A DNA stretch of 64,000 bases from NCBI GenBank assembly GCA_016702745.1, contig JADJDJ010000003.1, forward strand, positions 186,001 through 250,000, given 5' to 3'. The notes beneath the pieces are model-generated. The model saw only the letters and a list, made by a program, of their open reading frames with translations, was not told the origin of the DNA and made no database searches. This stretch comes from Chitinophagaceae bacterium. GTDB lineage: Bacteria; Bacteroidota; Bacteroidia; Chitinophagales; Chitinophagaceae. Positions within the stretch are counted from its first letter, which is position 1. The number at the start of each line of letters is the position of its first letter. Below, piece by piece: positions 44,963 through 56,089 of this stretch. Both the position numbers and the translations under genes were made by a program.

Positions 44963-45067
44963 TCAGGGCATCTCTTTTTTATCACGGTCATGTATTCTCA
45001 CCAGGAGCCAGATTACTAGAAATATGGAACCCAGGAGTACCAGAACCGTTGTTAATGTCGGATTCAT
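44963..45067 (-). CDS. Small single-TM protein (34 aa)
   Basis: MNPTLTTVLVLLGSIFLVIW is followed by a basic end, RIHDRDKKEMP. One hydrophobic helix then positive charges fits a small inner-membrane protein with its C-terminus inside. It lies just upstream of yitT and could be a membrane-complex subunit. Too short for firm assignment. Confidence 0.45.
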   Translation of the reverse strand: MNPTLTTVLVLLGSIFLVIWLLVRIHDRDKKEMP

Positions 45068-45094
45068 TGTACTGGTTGATTGAAATGAAAAAAT

Positions 45095-45117
45095 ACCGGT
45101 TCAGTAATAAGACCGGT
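45095..45117 (-). terminator. Weak hairpin with T-run
   Basis: ACCGGT occurs twice, 11 bases apart, and can form a 6-bp stem. On the minus strand it is followed by ATTTTTT. It lies downstream of the small secreted gene ending at 45144 and upstream of the 34-residue membrane protein. Confidence 0.45.
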
Positions 45118-45143
45118 TCTATTTTACCTGATAGCAACAGGAA

Positions 45144-45486
45144 TCACCAGAAATGATGAGAAGGATAAATGAAGAAAAGATAGGCTTTGTGACTGTTAAG
45201 ATGTCCCTGGGCCTGCACAACGGGTGTACCGGTATGAGCAAATCCATTGAGTGCTACTGATAATGCTTCTCCGCCGTTGACTTTCTTATGAATGGAAAGC
45301 TGCAGCAATGAAACAGAAACAGGACTGATCCTTTCCGGATCTTTCAGCGGATTTTTTGGGACTGATACCGGCTTCACCGGCTGGTAACAGTTGTTGACCG
45401 GCACTGTAATTGCCGGCAACTCCTGCACCGGCAAGCAGGAGAAGACTTATTGCAAAAAACACATGTATATAACGCCGGATGAACAT
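45144..45486 (-). CDS. Small secreted hypothetical protein, apparent frameshift
   Basis: A signal peptide starting MFIRRYIHVFFAISLLLLAG (ATG at 45486) is in one frame. The likely mature part, ELPAITVPVNNCYQPVKPVS followed by SVSLLQLSIHKKVNGGEALS, is in another. Removing one base near 45420-45430 fuses them into about 113 residues. No family recognised; the C-terminus (AYLFFIYPSHHFW) is rich in aromatics and histidine. Confidence 0.5.
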
Positions 45487-45695
45487 ATACAAAGATACGA
45501 AATAAACAGGGAAGCGGGGTCACTGATACAGCCTCTTGCCTGATTTTAACGATCAATTTTGCTGACTATTACCATACATTGTTGTAAATCACCCGGTCAT
45601 GAATTTATCATACAATAGGCATAATCATGAATACATATTTTCATACCATATTCTTTAGTTATGATTAATTTACTGAATCAAAAAACCAATTCAAT

Positions 45696-46502
45696 ATGAA
45701 GTATTTGCTGCCCTTCATCCTGCTACTCATATTCTCCTGTAACAATCATCAAAAGGAATCAACATTTGCAAATGAAGTGAAGAAAGGACACTGGGTTGAT
45801 CTTACTTATTCCTTTTCAGATGAAACTTTGTATTGGCCTACGGCAGAAAAATTCAGGTTTGATACCGCTTTTGTGGGCGAAACGCCTGCCGGTTTTTATT
45901 ATGAGGCTTATAATTTTTGTGCCGCAGAACATGGGGGCACACATCTGGATGCCCCGGTACATTTTGCAAAGGGGAAATGGGCCAGTGATGAAATTCCGAT
46001 GGACCGGCTTTGTGGTGAAGCGGTGCTGATTGATGTAAGTGATTCCTGCGGAAAGCAACCAGACTATCAGATCAGTGTGGCGGATCTGGAGAACTGGGAG
46101 AAAAAAAATGGACAAATACCAGATGATATCATCTTAATTTTTAAAACAGGTTTTGGCCTTCATTATCCGGATGCCAAAAAATACCTGGGCACTGATGAAC
46201 GCGGCGCTGCCGCAGTTGCCAAACTGCATTTTCCGGGTATTCATCCTGATGCCGCCAAATGGCTGGTGGCCAACCGGAATATTAAAGCAGTTGGACTGGA
46301 TGCGGCCAGTGTGGATTTTGGACAGTCTGTACAATTTGAAACCCACCGGATTCTCTATGAAAAAAATATATACGGACTGGAGAATGTGGCCAACCTGGAC
46401 AGCCTTCCCGTAAAAGGGGCTTATATCATGGCCCTTCCAATGAAAATTAAAGGCGGAAGCGGGGGACCCTTGCGGTTAGCTGCATGGGTCCCCGGAAAAT
46501 AA
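45696..46502 (+). CDS. Cyclase family lipoprotein (kynurenine formamidase-like)
   Basis: A 268-residue protein of the metal-dependent cyclase/hydrolase family. The metal motif is EHGGTHLDAPVHFAKG near residue 80 (HxGTHxDxPxH), with GLDAASVDFGQS later. An N-terminal lipoprotein signal ends IFSC (Cys15), so it is exported, unlike cytoplasmic kynurenine formamidases. Substrate unknown. Confidence 0.85.
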   Translation: MKYLLPFILLLIFSCNNHQKESTFANEVKKGHWVDLTYSFSDETLYWPTAEKFRFDTAFVGETPAGFYYEAYNFCAAEHGGTHLDAPVHFAKGKWASDEIPMDRLCGEAVLIDVSDSCGKQPDYQISVADLENWEKKNGQIPDDIILIFKTGFGLHYPDAKKYLGTDERGAAAVAKLHFPGIHPDAAKWLVANRNIKAVGLDAASVDFGQSVQFETHRILYEKNIYGLENVANLDSLPVKGAYIMALPMKIKGGSGGPLRLAAWVPGK

Positions 46503-46531
46503 AAATCAATGCCGAAATTGCTGCTTTGTAA

Positions 46532-49500
46532 TCAATCCGGAATGGTCACAATCATTTCAAAACCTTCTTCTGGAGCGGTTATTATTTTCATTGTGCCATC
46601 AAACACCCCAATCCGGCTGTCGATATTTTTCAGCCCGATTCCTTCATTCACCTGATCCGGCAACATGCCCACCCCATTATCTTTTACTGATAAACGGAAA
46701 AAATCAGGAATGTGTTCCAACGTAATACCCACTTCAGTGCCTTTTGCATATTTAACGATATTGGTACACTGCTCCTGTAGCACGCGGTAAACAGCCAGTT
46801 GTTTTTCCTGGCTCAAAGACCCGGGTTGATAATTGGCGCTTTTGATGGTTACCTGGTATCCTGCCATTTGCAGCATGGATCCGGCTAACCGATCAATCAG
46901 TTGCAATAAATCGCTTTTCTTCAGGTTTGGTGTTACCAGTTCATGCGCTATTTTCCGGTTCTCTGCTACGGCCAGTTCAATATTCTCGATGCAAACCGGT
47001 AATACTTCATATGATTTTTCAGGATTAGTATTGGCCAGTGAGAGCATGATCTTGGTACCCGTAAGGATCTGGTTCACATTGTCATGTAATTCTCTGGCAA
47101 TGGCACTTCGTTCTTTCTCCTGCCCTTGCAACATGGCAGCAGTTATGTTCCGTTGTTCCATTGTTTTGGCTTTCAGTCGTTCCATTTCCAGTTTTCTCAG
47201 TGTAGTGATATCCAGGTTCATTACAACCGCGCCTGAATACTTTTCATTTTCAATAGGTGTAACCACCATTTTGTACCAGTTCCGGCCGGTTTTAGTACCA
47301 CACATATATTCATACTGGAATTCAGGAGCCGATTTTTTTAAAACCGACTGTATGCCATTCTGCATGTTAAATCCGTCCTCTTTTCTGGATCCCGCGTCTT
47401 TAACTTTCAGTATATAATCTTCACCAACACTTAAATAACGCTGTGTTTCGCAACCCATGCATTCAAAACTTCTCCAGGCGTTGTTCACTTCAACCACCCT
47501 GCCCCAGTTATCGAGTAATGCTACACGGGCTGGCAGGGTATTAATAATGGAGGACATGCGTTCCATGAGTAATTTATTCTCTTCAAAACTCTTATTCAAC
47601 TCATTGGAGGTGCGTTTGATCTCACTGATGTCTTCCATCGCTCCTACCATCCTTACAGGTTGTCCGTTATCGTCGTAGATAATATAACCACAGTCATTAA
47701 CATAGGCCTGGCTACCATCCGCCCGCAGATACCGGTAATCATCTTTCCAGAAAGGCCGGCGATGGTTGATGCAATTCCGGATCCCATTATAAATTTTCTG
47801 TCGGTCATCCTGGTGTACATGTTTCCACCAGCCGGCATGATGTTCTCCGTTGCCATTCCCATTACCATTGGCAGTTCCATTGGCGACTGCTATTCCATGG
47901 CCATTTCCATTACCGTTAGTTCCCGGTTTGCTGTAACCGTACTGGGTATAAAAATTATCATTTCTCCAAACAATACCTGCCCTGATATCCCAGTCCCATA
48001 TCACATCACGGGTGGCTCTGGATACCATTTCAAAACGCTCTACGGAGGCACGAATGGTTTCCTGTGACCGGATACGTTCGGTAATATCGATCTGGAAACC
48101 GTCCCAGACCATCATCCCGTCCAACCGGGTTCTGGGCACAGAATTCATATGGTAATACCTGGTTTCCCCGGAAGGAAGAACCAGTCGTAATTCGGCATCA
48201 AAACGGCTCTTGGCATCATAGGCTTTTTTCTCAGCCATCAGCAGGATCGGAAGATCATCTGGGTGAATCAGTTTGTATAAAAGGGCCGGCTCCCGGAGTA
48301 CCTCTTCCGGAGTATGGCCGGTAATACTGGTAATTTCTTTGCTGAAATAAGTGAAGTGCCGGTCATCAAAACCATATCCGGCCATTTGATAAATCAACAA
48401 ACCCGGCAGATTATCACTGATTGTTGTTAACTGGGCTCTTTGCAAGCTGATTTTTTCTTCTGCTTTTTTTACTTCGGTAATATCCAAGAAAATGCCATTC
48501 GCCAGTACTGATCGGTCAGGTCCGGGTGAGGTAAGGGATGATCCTTCCAGCCAGATGATCCCTTTCTTAGGATGATGGAACCTGAATTGTACTTTCCAGG
48601 GACTAAGAGTGCTGGCTGATTTTTCTGTTTCCAGCATCATGTAAGCCAGATCTTCCTTATTTATTTTTTGGATGATGGAATTGAAATCAGCAATCGCATC
48701 TTCGGGCTTTACACCAAAGATTTCTTCTGCCGCTTCACTCATATAGAGTAAATGCAGGCTTTTGTCCTCATTATACCTGATGCTGTATAAAACCCCGGGT
48801 GTGCTGGCTACAATCCATGCCAGTTTTTCCTGTTCCGCTTTCAGGGAGTCCTGTACCTGAATTTTTTCTGTTAAATCCCTCACCAGTACCAGTTGGGCTG
48901 CATGACCTTCATAGGTAACTGGGTGTTTGAAAATCTGGACCTGAACCAATGATCCATCTTTTCTGGCATGAAGCCAGGTCTTTTTACCTTCGCCGGGTTT
49001 TACCAAATCACCCCGGTCTCCGGAATTATCCTTGCTTCTTTCAACCTCAGGGATCAAATCAGCCATCGTCAGGAACTGAAATTCATCCCGGGTAAATCCG
49101 TATAAGTCGATGGCAGCCTGGTTCACATCCCTGAAATGCTTTGTATGATTTTCATACAGCAACATGGGCATTGGATTATTCTCAAACAGATTACGATACT
49201 TTTTCTCACTTTTCCTGACTTCATTGGTGCGCATTTCCACCATTTGCTCCAGCTCGGTATTATACATCTTCAGCTGATCCTCCATTTCCTTTCTTTTGCT
49301 CAGGTCCCTGGCCACAATCATGGCTGATTTAGGCATCCCGTTTTCATCCCTCACCAGGCTGCCTGATAACTGTCCAAAAAATGAACTGCCATCCTTTCTG
49401 TACAAAAGTCCCTCCAGTTCCCAGCTACCTTTACTTATCATTTCACTGATACTGGTTTTCAATTCTATCTCTGAAAACCTGCCTAAACCCAATTCGTCTA

Positions 49501-51020
49501 CGGTATGACCAATGGCCTCGGCAGCTGGATATCCATGCAATTTTTCAGCCCCTTTGTTCCAGCTTAATATTCTCTGGTGTATATGTGTTGAAAGAATCGC
49601 AATACCCGATTGCTCCACTATACTGGCGAGATATTCCACTTCCAGCTGTAAACGGGTGGATTCAGTTATATCATAACAAACTGCCACATAACCAGTCAGT
49701 TCCCCTGCTTTGTTTGTAATAGCGGTAAGGGAAGTATGGACAATTTTTTCAGTCTGATCCTTTGCGTTAATGGTCAGTTTACCGGCCCAGTATATCTGGT
49801 CGTTACTGCCATGTATCATTTTATAGGGTTCACCGGCTTCCTCCTGCGACAATAAATAGTCTTTTGCATTCTTCCCAATGGCTTCACTGGCCGTATAACC
49901 AAAGAGGGCTTCGGCTCCTCCGTTCCAGGTGCGTATTGTGAAGTCGGTATTCAGGATGGCGATGGCTTCGTAAGCCTGATTAACCTGCTGATAGAGCGTT
50001 TTGATTTCTTCTTCAGATGCCTTCCTTACAGAGATATCACGTACTGATGAAATCACATATGGCTTACCATTCAACTCAACCGGCGAAAGGGCAATTTCAA
50101 CAGCGATAACCTCACCTCCCTTTTTAAGCAGCTGCAATTCAAGCCCGGCATGAAAATTCCTGCTTTTATTGTACTCATGATATCCTTGCCTCAGCCGGGC
50201 ATGTTTTTCCCTTAAACCTGATGGAATCAGCTGTTCGACCTTCATCCCCTTTAATTCCGCTGCCGTATATCCAAACAGCTGCACCGCTTCTGCATTACAA
50301 AAACGAATCTCGCCTTCCTTATTCACAAGGATCATGGCATCCGGAGCTGCATTCAATAATATGCTGAACCGTTTTTTTTCATCAAGATGCTGCTCATATT
50401 GTTTTCGAACCCTTCTATACAGGCTTATTCCAATAAGAAGCATGGCTGCAATTGATGTAAAGAATAATATTCAGATTCTGCAAACCCTTTACATTATTCA
50501 GTTCAGTTTCTTTCAGCTTTTCAGTTTCTGAAAGCCAAAGTGCATTGCAAATCTGCTGACTCCTTTTTTCCAATAACTTACTCTGATTAAAAATCTCGGC
50601 CAGTTCAGCCGGTTGAAGTTCTTTCAGCCCATATTTCTCTATAATCTCATCACTGATAGAAAACCTGCGTTGAATAATTTCAACCAGCTCTCTGAGATAT
50701 CGTGCATTAGCAAAAGTAAAATCCCCTTTAGATTGCAACCATGTTAATGATTCAAGGATCGCTGATTTCAGCGAATCTGCTTCCAGGAGAAACTGATTGT
50801 CCTTAGTTAACAGGTAGGCCCTGTTACTGCTTTGGACTTCCAGTATTGAATTGGTGATTTTATTGAGGGCTGCCAGGGATTGTTGTGTATGAAGTATTTC
50901 TGAATTTGTATGATCAATCCGCCTGGTCTGGCCCACAGAAATAACCACAATCAATGCTGCAACCAGTAATGACAAAATCAATACCGTGTTGATGAGCCGG
51001 CTATAGGAATAAATTTTCAT
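46532..51020 (-). CDS. Multi-PAS sensor histidine kinase, apparent frameshift
   Basis: A very large membrane kinase, about 1495 residues when repaired. The N-terminal 200 residues hold one TM helix, a CHASE3-like extracellular helical domain and a second TM helix (IAAMLLIGISLYRR). About eight PAS domains follow; the seventh has a Gly/Asn insertion (GTNGNGNGHG, NGNGNGNGEH). The C-terminus is a HisKA_3-type dimerisation domain with the phosphorylated His in AIARELHDNVNQIL, then HATPase_c (VKDNGVGMLPDQVNEGIGLKNI). The frame shifts near 50470 by one extra base. It is NarX-like, so a LuxR-type response regulator would be expected, but none is nearby. Confidence 0.87.
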
Positions 51021-51309
51021 ACCCCTTGGTTTTGGTTCGTTATGACTGATTTTAAATGAGCAGGGAATTCATTGAAACCAGTATCAAAGTTTTGAAGAGG
51101 GTACAGGAATACTAAAATTTGGATTAATCAGCTCCAGTAAGATTGACTTACTTACATACTACTGTTGATTATAGTCAGCTATTTCAGCCTTTATAGGGAT
51201 TTACACGTTTTAACGTATAGCATTTTAATGTCATTCACGAAAAGACCCAAATATTCACTTAGGCTTTTATAAGCATTAGCACTTATACACTGATTTCATT
51301 CTATAAAAA

Positions 51310-51336
51310 AAACCGGCAGCTGATAGCTGCCGGTTT
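51310..51336 (-). terminator. Rho-independent terminator after the type IX substrate gene
   Basis: A perfect 11-bp stem AACCGGCAGCT / AGCTGCCGGTT with loop GAT, extended by one A:T pair. Seven T residues follow on the minus strand (51304-51310). It sits 19 bases after the gene's stop. The remainder of the 335-base gap to 51020 is AT-rich and holds an ACGTTTTAACGT near-palindrome but no gene. Confidence 0.93.
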
Positions 51337-51355
51337 GAAAAAATATATTTCAGGC

Positions 51356-53784
51356 TTACCTGGTCACTAATACTTTTACAGTTTGTACGACTCCATTTAC
51401 AAATACCTGAACATGTAAAACATCACCGGTACCGCCTGCAAAACCTGCGACCGGTAAACTGAAACGATGGGTTCCCGCTTCCAGTCTCAGTTCCTGCTGC
51501 ATCACTCTTCTTTGCATGGTTTGTGAAGAAGTAACCACAATGCTGATCTTATTGCCGCTTAATAACTGAAGATTAACAGACAATATATCCCGTACCGGAT
51601 TGGGAGAAACAGTAACAATTACCGGCGACACCCCTGCATCTGTATGGACGGCCAGTTCAAAATCACGCAATATTTTCTCAATATACAATACCCCATTATC
51701 ATGGTCGCCATGTATCCTGAAACGTCCCTGGTCATCATTTGGTTTTAACCGTCTCTCCTGTTTTACTTCATCAAGCAGTTTGCCATATCTTTCTTTGGTA
51801 AGGGTCACCAGCAAATCACCAATGAAGTGGTCACCGGCATTTACAAATTTATCAAAGACTATTACTGATACTTCTGAAGGATAACGATTGCCCAAGGCCT
51901 CCAGCATTTTAAATTCTTTGTTCTGGCAATACATGGATGGATCACTCTGACTGGCATTCACTGATTTGGTTTCATCCCATGCCCTGTATAACATGTCAAA
52001 CTGATCCTTTATTTCCGGATTTACTTTTGATTGCAGGCTTCCCAGTTTTTGCTGTGCGGAATGACTGAGTATCGCTCTGTCGATGATGGCAACCCCGGCC
52101 CTCACCGCATCCATATCGTTGGCAAATCCGTTTTGCATCACAGGGCCTGCTGCATAAGTACCGGTTGGCTTGTAATAATTTGAAACTGCTCCGTACCAAT
52201 TGGGTTGCTCCAGGGCATTCCGCGGGTGCAGGGTCCGGCAAAGTCCACCCGGCTTGCTTTCCCAATCATATCCATGCGGATTATTATTACCCGGCTTCCT
52301 GATTGATGCATGGGTATAAGCTGAGGCCGTTTTCCATAAATCAACTACTGAATTCGAAACGGTTGCCCCGGTACGTGTATAGTTCCAGGCTCCGGGGTAA
52401 CGGACCGGATTATTGCTGTAAAAATTATCAAAGCACTGCAGATAATTGGCACTGGTACAATTATAGGTTGACAAGGAACTGGGCGGCCAGACCCATGAGG
52501 TTGTTACGCCGCCGGTCCAGGCAATACAGTTATAACTTCCTGATTAAGGAGCCGTCAGGATCGCATCATCATTGTATACCAATGGAAAATTTTGTGGCTC
52601 CGCATCATATAGATTACTGTTACCGGTTCCAACATAGATATCACAAAGTCCGGTACTCATTGGACTATACGCACACACATAACCATACTGCACTGAGTCG
52701 GCCCCATTGAAATTCTTTTTGATCCTGCTGGCTCTTCCCCAAACCCAGCTGCCACTTCCGGCATAATCATCATTGTAGCCTCTTACACTGCTAAAGGCCG
52801 ACCTGCTCATGATCAGGCGGGTATCAGGATTGCTTCCGCTGAGTTTGCAGGTAAATTGATTCATATCACCTCCGCGAAGACTGCTCATCGTAATTCTGCG
52901 CCCTCCGATAAAAGCATTGGGTACAAGCAGATTTCCGTTATAATAGATATTGGTGGATCCAGTTTGCCCGTCAGTCACCGGTCTTAACATGATGGCATAA
53001 TAACCAGTGAGACCCACAACCATATTTAAGGCCGATTCTCCCCCGGCTCCGCCATTATAATTACTCCAGCTATACGTAAGATTACTGGGATTAAAAATTG
53101 TCAGCACCCTGTTAATTGAACTGCCGCTGGTATTGAATTGATGATTACCTGCTGTAAGATAGATCCAGGAAAAATGAGAATAACTGAAACTGGTATCCAC
53201 ATAATGATTGTAACTGCCGGCTGGATTCGGCAAAACTGTATTTGCTGTAATTTCATCTTCTGAAACAAATGTAAATCCGGAAGCTGGCCTGAATTGCCGC
53301 GCCTGCTCCAGGAATCGGTTACCATCTGCAAACAGCCCCCCCTGCGTTGCTGCCCGATTGCCCCACGGATTACCATGGTCATAAACAGATCTTCCACCAT
53401 AGGAACAGCCGCAGAATTCCCTTTAAAACGTATTTCATTTTTGCCCTGTTGCAGTTTTACTGCCGGTAATTTATCTCCAATCCATTGCCAACCTGAATAG
53501 TTTGGATATATAATATCAATAGGCTGATTATTGACAATGACCTGAATTTTTTCGTCTGCCCGCTGATTGGCCAGTGCCCTGATATAAAAATACCCGCTGG
53601 TCAACCTGCAATTCACCGTAAATACTTTGTCTGAATAGCCATTGACCATTTCCCCCCAATTGTAGACCATGTCTACATCACCGCCCATCAGGCTGATATA
53701 TTTTTTGACGGTTGTGTTCGTTTGAGCTTGTACAAGACTGAAAAGTGCCATGCAGATGGCACCTAGGAAGAATTTTCTAGGCAT
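51356..53784 (-). CDS. Type IX-secreted hypothetical protein, broken by frameshift and stop
   Basis: When read as one locus, about 809 residues. It has a signal peptide (MPRKFFLGAICMALFSLVQA), beta-rich domains (TVKKYISLMGGDVDMVYNWG; FTFVSEDEITANTVLPNPAG) and a C-terminal type A sorting domain (VSPNPVRDILSVNLQLLSG, ending VQTVKVLVTR). A frameshift lies between 53335 and 53365 near a C7 run, and an in-frame TAA (52544-52546) separates DAILTAP from SGSYNCIAWTGG. After the stop the frame continues with NNPHGYDWESKPGGLCRTLH. Whether it is one real pseudogene or two errors is open. Confidence 0.72.
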
Positions 53785-54197
53785 GTTTTTGGTTTAATGG
53801 TTTGTACAAATGTAACCACATTCAATGGACGGGACTATACCACATTCAGGTTAATTTTTTGACTCCTATAATAAAACAGCTTGATTTCCAATCAAAGCCG
53901 GGGCTAAAAGAGCCAGTGATCATACGGGGTATTGAAAATTGCTGCCTGCAAGACTTTTGCGATGATCAGATTATTTGATGTCCTGTTTGCTGATCTGCTA
54001 CAGGATTTACCGCTTGCAGTATCTCCCTTAATTGTGAAAAGCACAGCAATAAACTAATCCGCCTGGCCACCAATCCTTTTCTATAATGAAATATTGCTGA
54101 GACCCTATAACCAGTATTTACCTTGGCTGACCATACAGACCCGGAGCAGATTTTACTATATACATTGCCCACTATCTTTGTCAGATAACTACAGGAT

Positions 54198-55820
54198 ATG
54201 GACATTACATTCAACCGGAACGAGGATATCATGAAGCTGAGTCTGAGCGAAATGAGGAAGCGGCTTGAAAAAATTTATGAGGGTGGCGGTAAAAAGGCCA
54301 TTGAGAAACAGCATAGCCAGCAGAAACTGAGTCCGCGTGAAAGACTGGCCTACCTGCTGGATAAGGATGCCCCTTTTCTTGAAATTGGCGCTTTTGCAGG
54401 ATATGATATGTATGCAGAACAGGGTGGCTGCCCCGCCGGTGGTACCGTAGCCGGTATTGGTTATGTGAGTGGCAGACAAGCTGTGATCCTGGCCAATGAC
54501 CAGACCGTAAAAGCCGGAGCCTGGTTTCCAATAACCGGAAAGAAAAATCTGCGCTTACAGGAAATTGCAATGGAGAATCACCTGCCAGTGATCTATCTGG
54601 TGGATAGTGCCGGTGTATTTCTTCCCATGCAGGATGAAATCTTTCCAGATAAAGAACATTTTGGCCGCATCTTCCGCAATAATGCCCGCATGAGTGGAAT
54701 GGGTATCACCCAGATCGCTGCCGTGATGGGCCCCTGTGTGGCCGGTGGTGCCTACCTTCCAATCATGAGCGATGAAACCCTGATGGTGGAAGGTCGTGGT
54801 TCGATCTTTCTCGCCGGCCCCTACCTTGTAAAAGCTGCTATCGGAGAAGAAGTAGATGCGGAGACCCTGGGAGGTGCTGCAACACATACCGAAATCAGTG
54901 GCATAGCCGATTATAAATTCAGCACAGAACAGGAGTGCATGGATCATATCAAAAAATGATGGGACTGCTTGGGAAAAAGCAGGTGGCGGGGTTTGATCGG
55001 GCTACTCTCCCACCTAAAAAGGATCCGGCTGAATTATATGGGCTTTTTTCCTTCCGATGGGAAGCCCTATGATGTATTAGATATCATCGAAAGAATGGTG
55101 GATGACAGTGAATTTGAACAATTCAAAGAAGATTATGGTAAGACGATTGTGTGTGGATATGGCCGTATTGATGGATGGGCCGTGGGCATTGTAGCCAATC
55201 AACGGAAGATTGTGAAAAGCCGGAAAGGTGAAATGCAGATGGGTGGTGTGATCTATAATGATAGTGCCGATAAAGCCGCCCGCTTTATCCTCAATTGCAA
55301 TCAGAAAAAAATTCCACTGGTCTTTCTGCAGGATGTCAATGGCTTTATGGTGGGCAGCCGGAGTGAACATTCCGGGATTATTAAAGATGGTGCCAAAATG
55401 GTAAATGCCGTAGCGAATTCAGTTGTTCCGAAATTCACCATCATCACCGGGAACAGTTTTGGTGCCGGCAACTATGCCATGTGTGGCAAAGCCTATGATC
55501 CCCGTTTGATTGTTGCCTGGCCATCAGCCAGAATCGCAGTGATGAGCGGCGATTCCGCTGCCAAAACCCTCTTACAAATTCAGGTAGCAGCCATGAAAAA
55601 TAAAGGAGGCGAGGTCAGTCCTGAAGAAGAAACGAAACTGCTTAATGAAATCAAAAGCCGTTACGAACGCCAAACCTCTCCCTATTACGCAGCAGCCAGG
55701 TTATGGGTGGATGCGATCATTGATCCGATGGAAACAAGAAAGCTGATCAGTGAAGGGATCAATGCCGCTAATCATAATCCGGAGATCGCGGAATTAAAGA
55801 CCGGAGTGTTTCAGGTGTGA
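54198..55820 (+). CDS. Acyl-CoA carboxylase carboxyltransferase (propionyl/methylmalonyl-CoA type), two compensating indels
   Basis: A 540-residue carboxyltransferase. It begins MDITFNRNEDIMKLSLSEMR and shows RLEKIYEGGGKKAIEKQH, LVDSAGVFLPMQDEIFPD, GPCVAGGAYLPIMSDE and later QDVNGFMVGSRSEHSGI and GNSFGAGNYAMCGKAYDPR. The middle is out of frame between an A6 run (54951-54956, one base short) and a T6 run (55044-55049, one base long); repairing both restores KKQVAGFDRATLPPKKDPAELYGLF. It carboxylates propionyl-CoA or a similar acyl-CoA with a biotin subunit that is not encoded here. Confidence 0.88.
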
Positions 55821-55864
55821 GGGGCGAGCATTGCCCGCCGAAGCATTTGCGAAGGAGGGTGGCA

Positions 55865-55905
55865 GTTGGCGAGTGGGAAGTGGGGAGTGGCTAGTGGGGA
55901 AAAGC
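55865..55905. repeat. GGGGAGTGGCTAGTGGGG repeat
   Basis: Short complement of the tandem repeat at 23446-23565 (units CCACTAGCCACTCCCC). It is in the 269-base gap after the carboxyltransferase. Immediately upstream, CCGAAGCATTTGCGAAGGAG is another common dispersed wording. The rest of the gap holds no gene. Confidence 0.65.
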
Positions 55906-56089
55906 GAGAGGCCTTTTTTATCCTTCAATTCATAGTTAGAGTAGTTTCTCTCTTTCTGGGGCTGGGGGTAATACTTCATCATTCTTCAATCATTTGATCG
56001 TCTGTTCTTATTTATTGCAAATGATTAGTGTGGCCCTTAAAGATATAAGGGGAGTTATAAAATAAAAGTCTTCTACTTACAAATAAAAA

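Noticed and set aside
51021..51303. Gene or RNA in the gap upstream of the histidine kinase
   Set aside because: The sequence is AT-rich with only a short ACGTTTTAACGT near-palindrome; no reading frame or RNA fold was convincing.
53966..54197. A possible small gene in the 413-base gap between the type IX substrate and the carboxyltransferase
   Set aside because: Only short frames antisense or overlapping the carboxyltransferase start are open; no signal peptide, domain or ribosome-binding site. The gap is better read as a divergent promoter region with nothing further visible.
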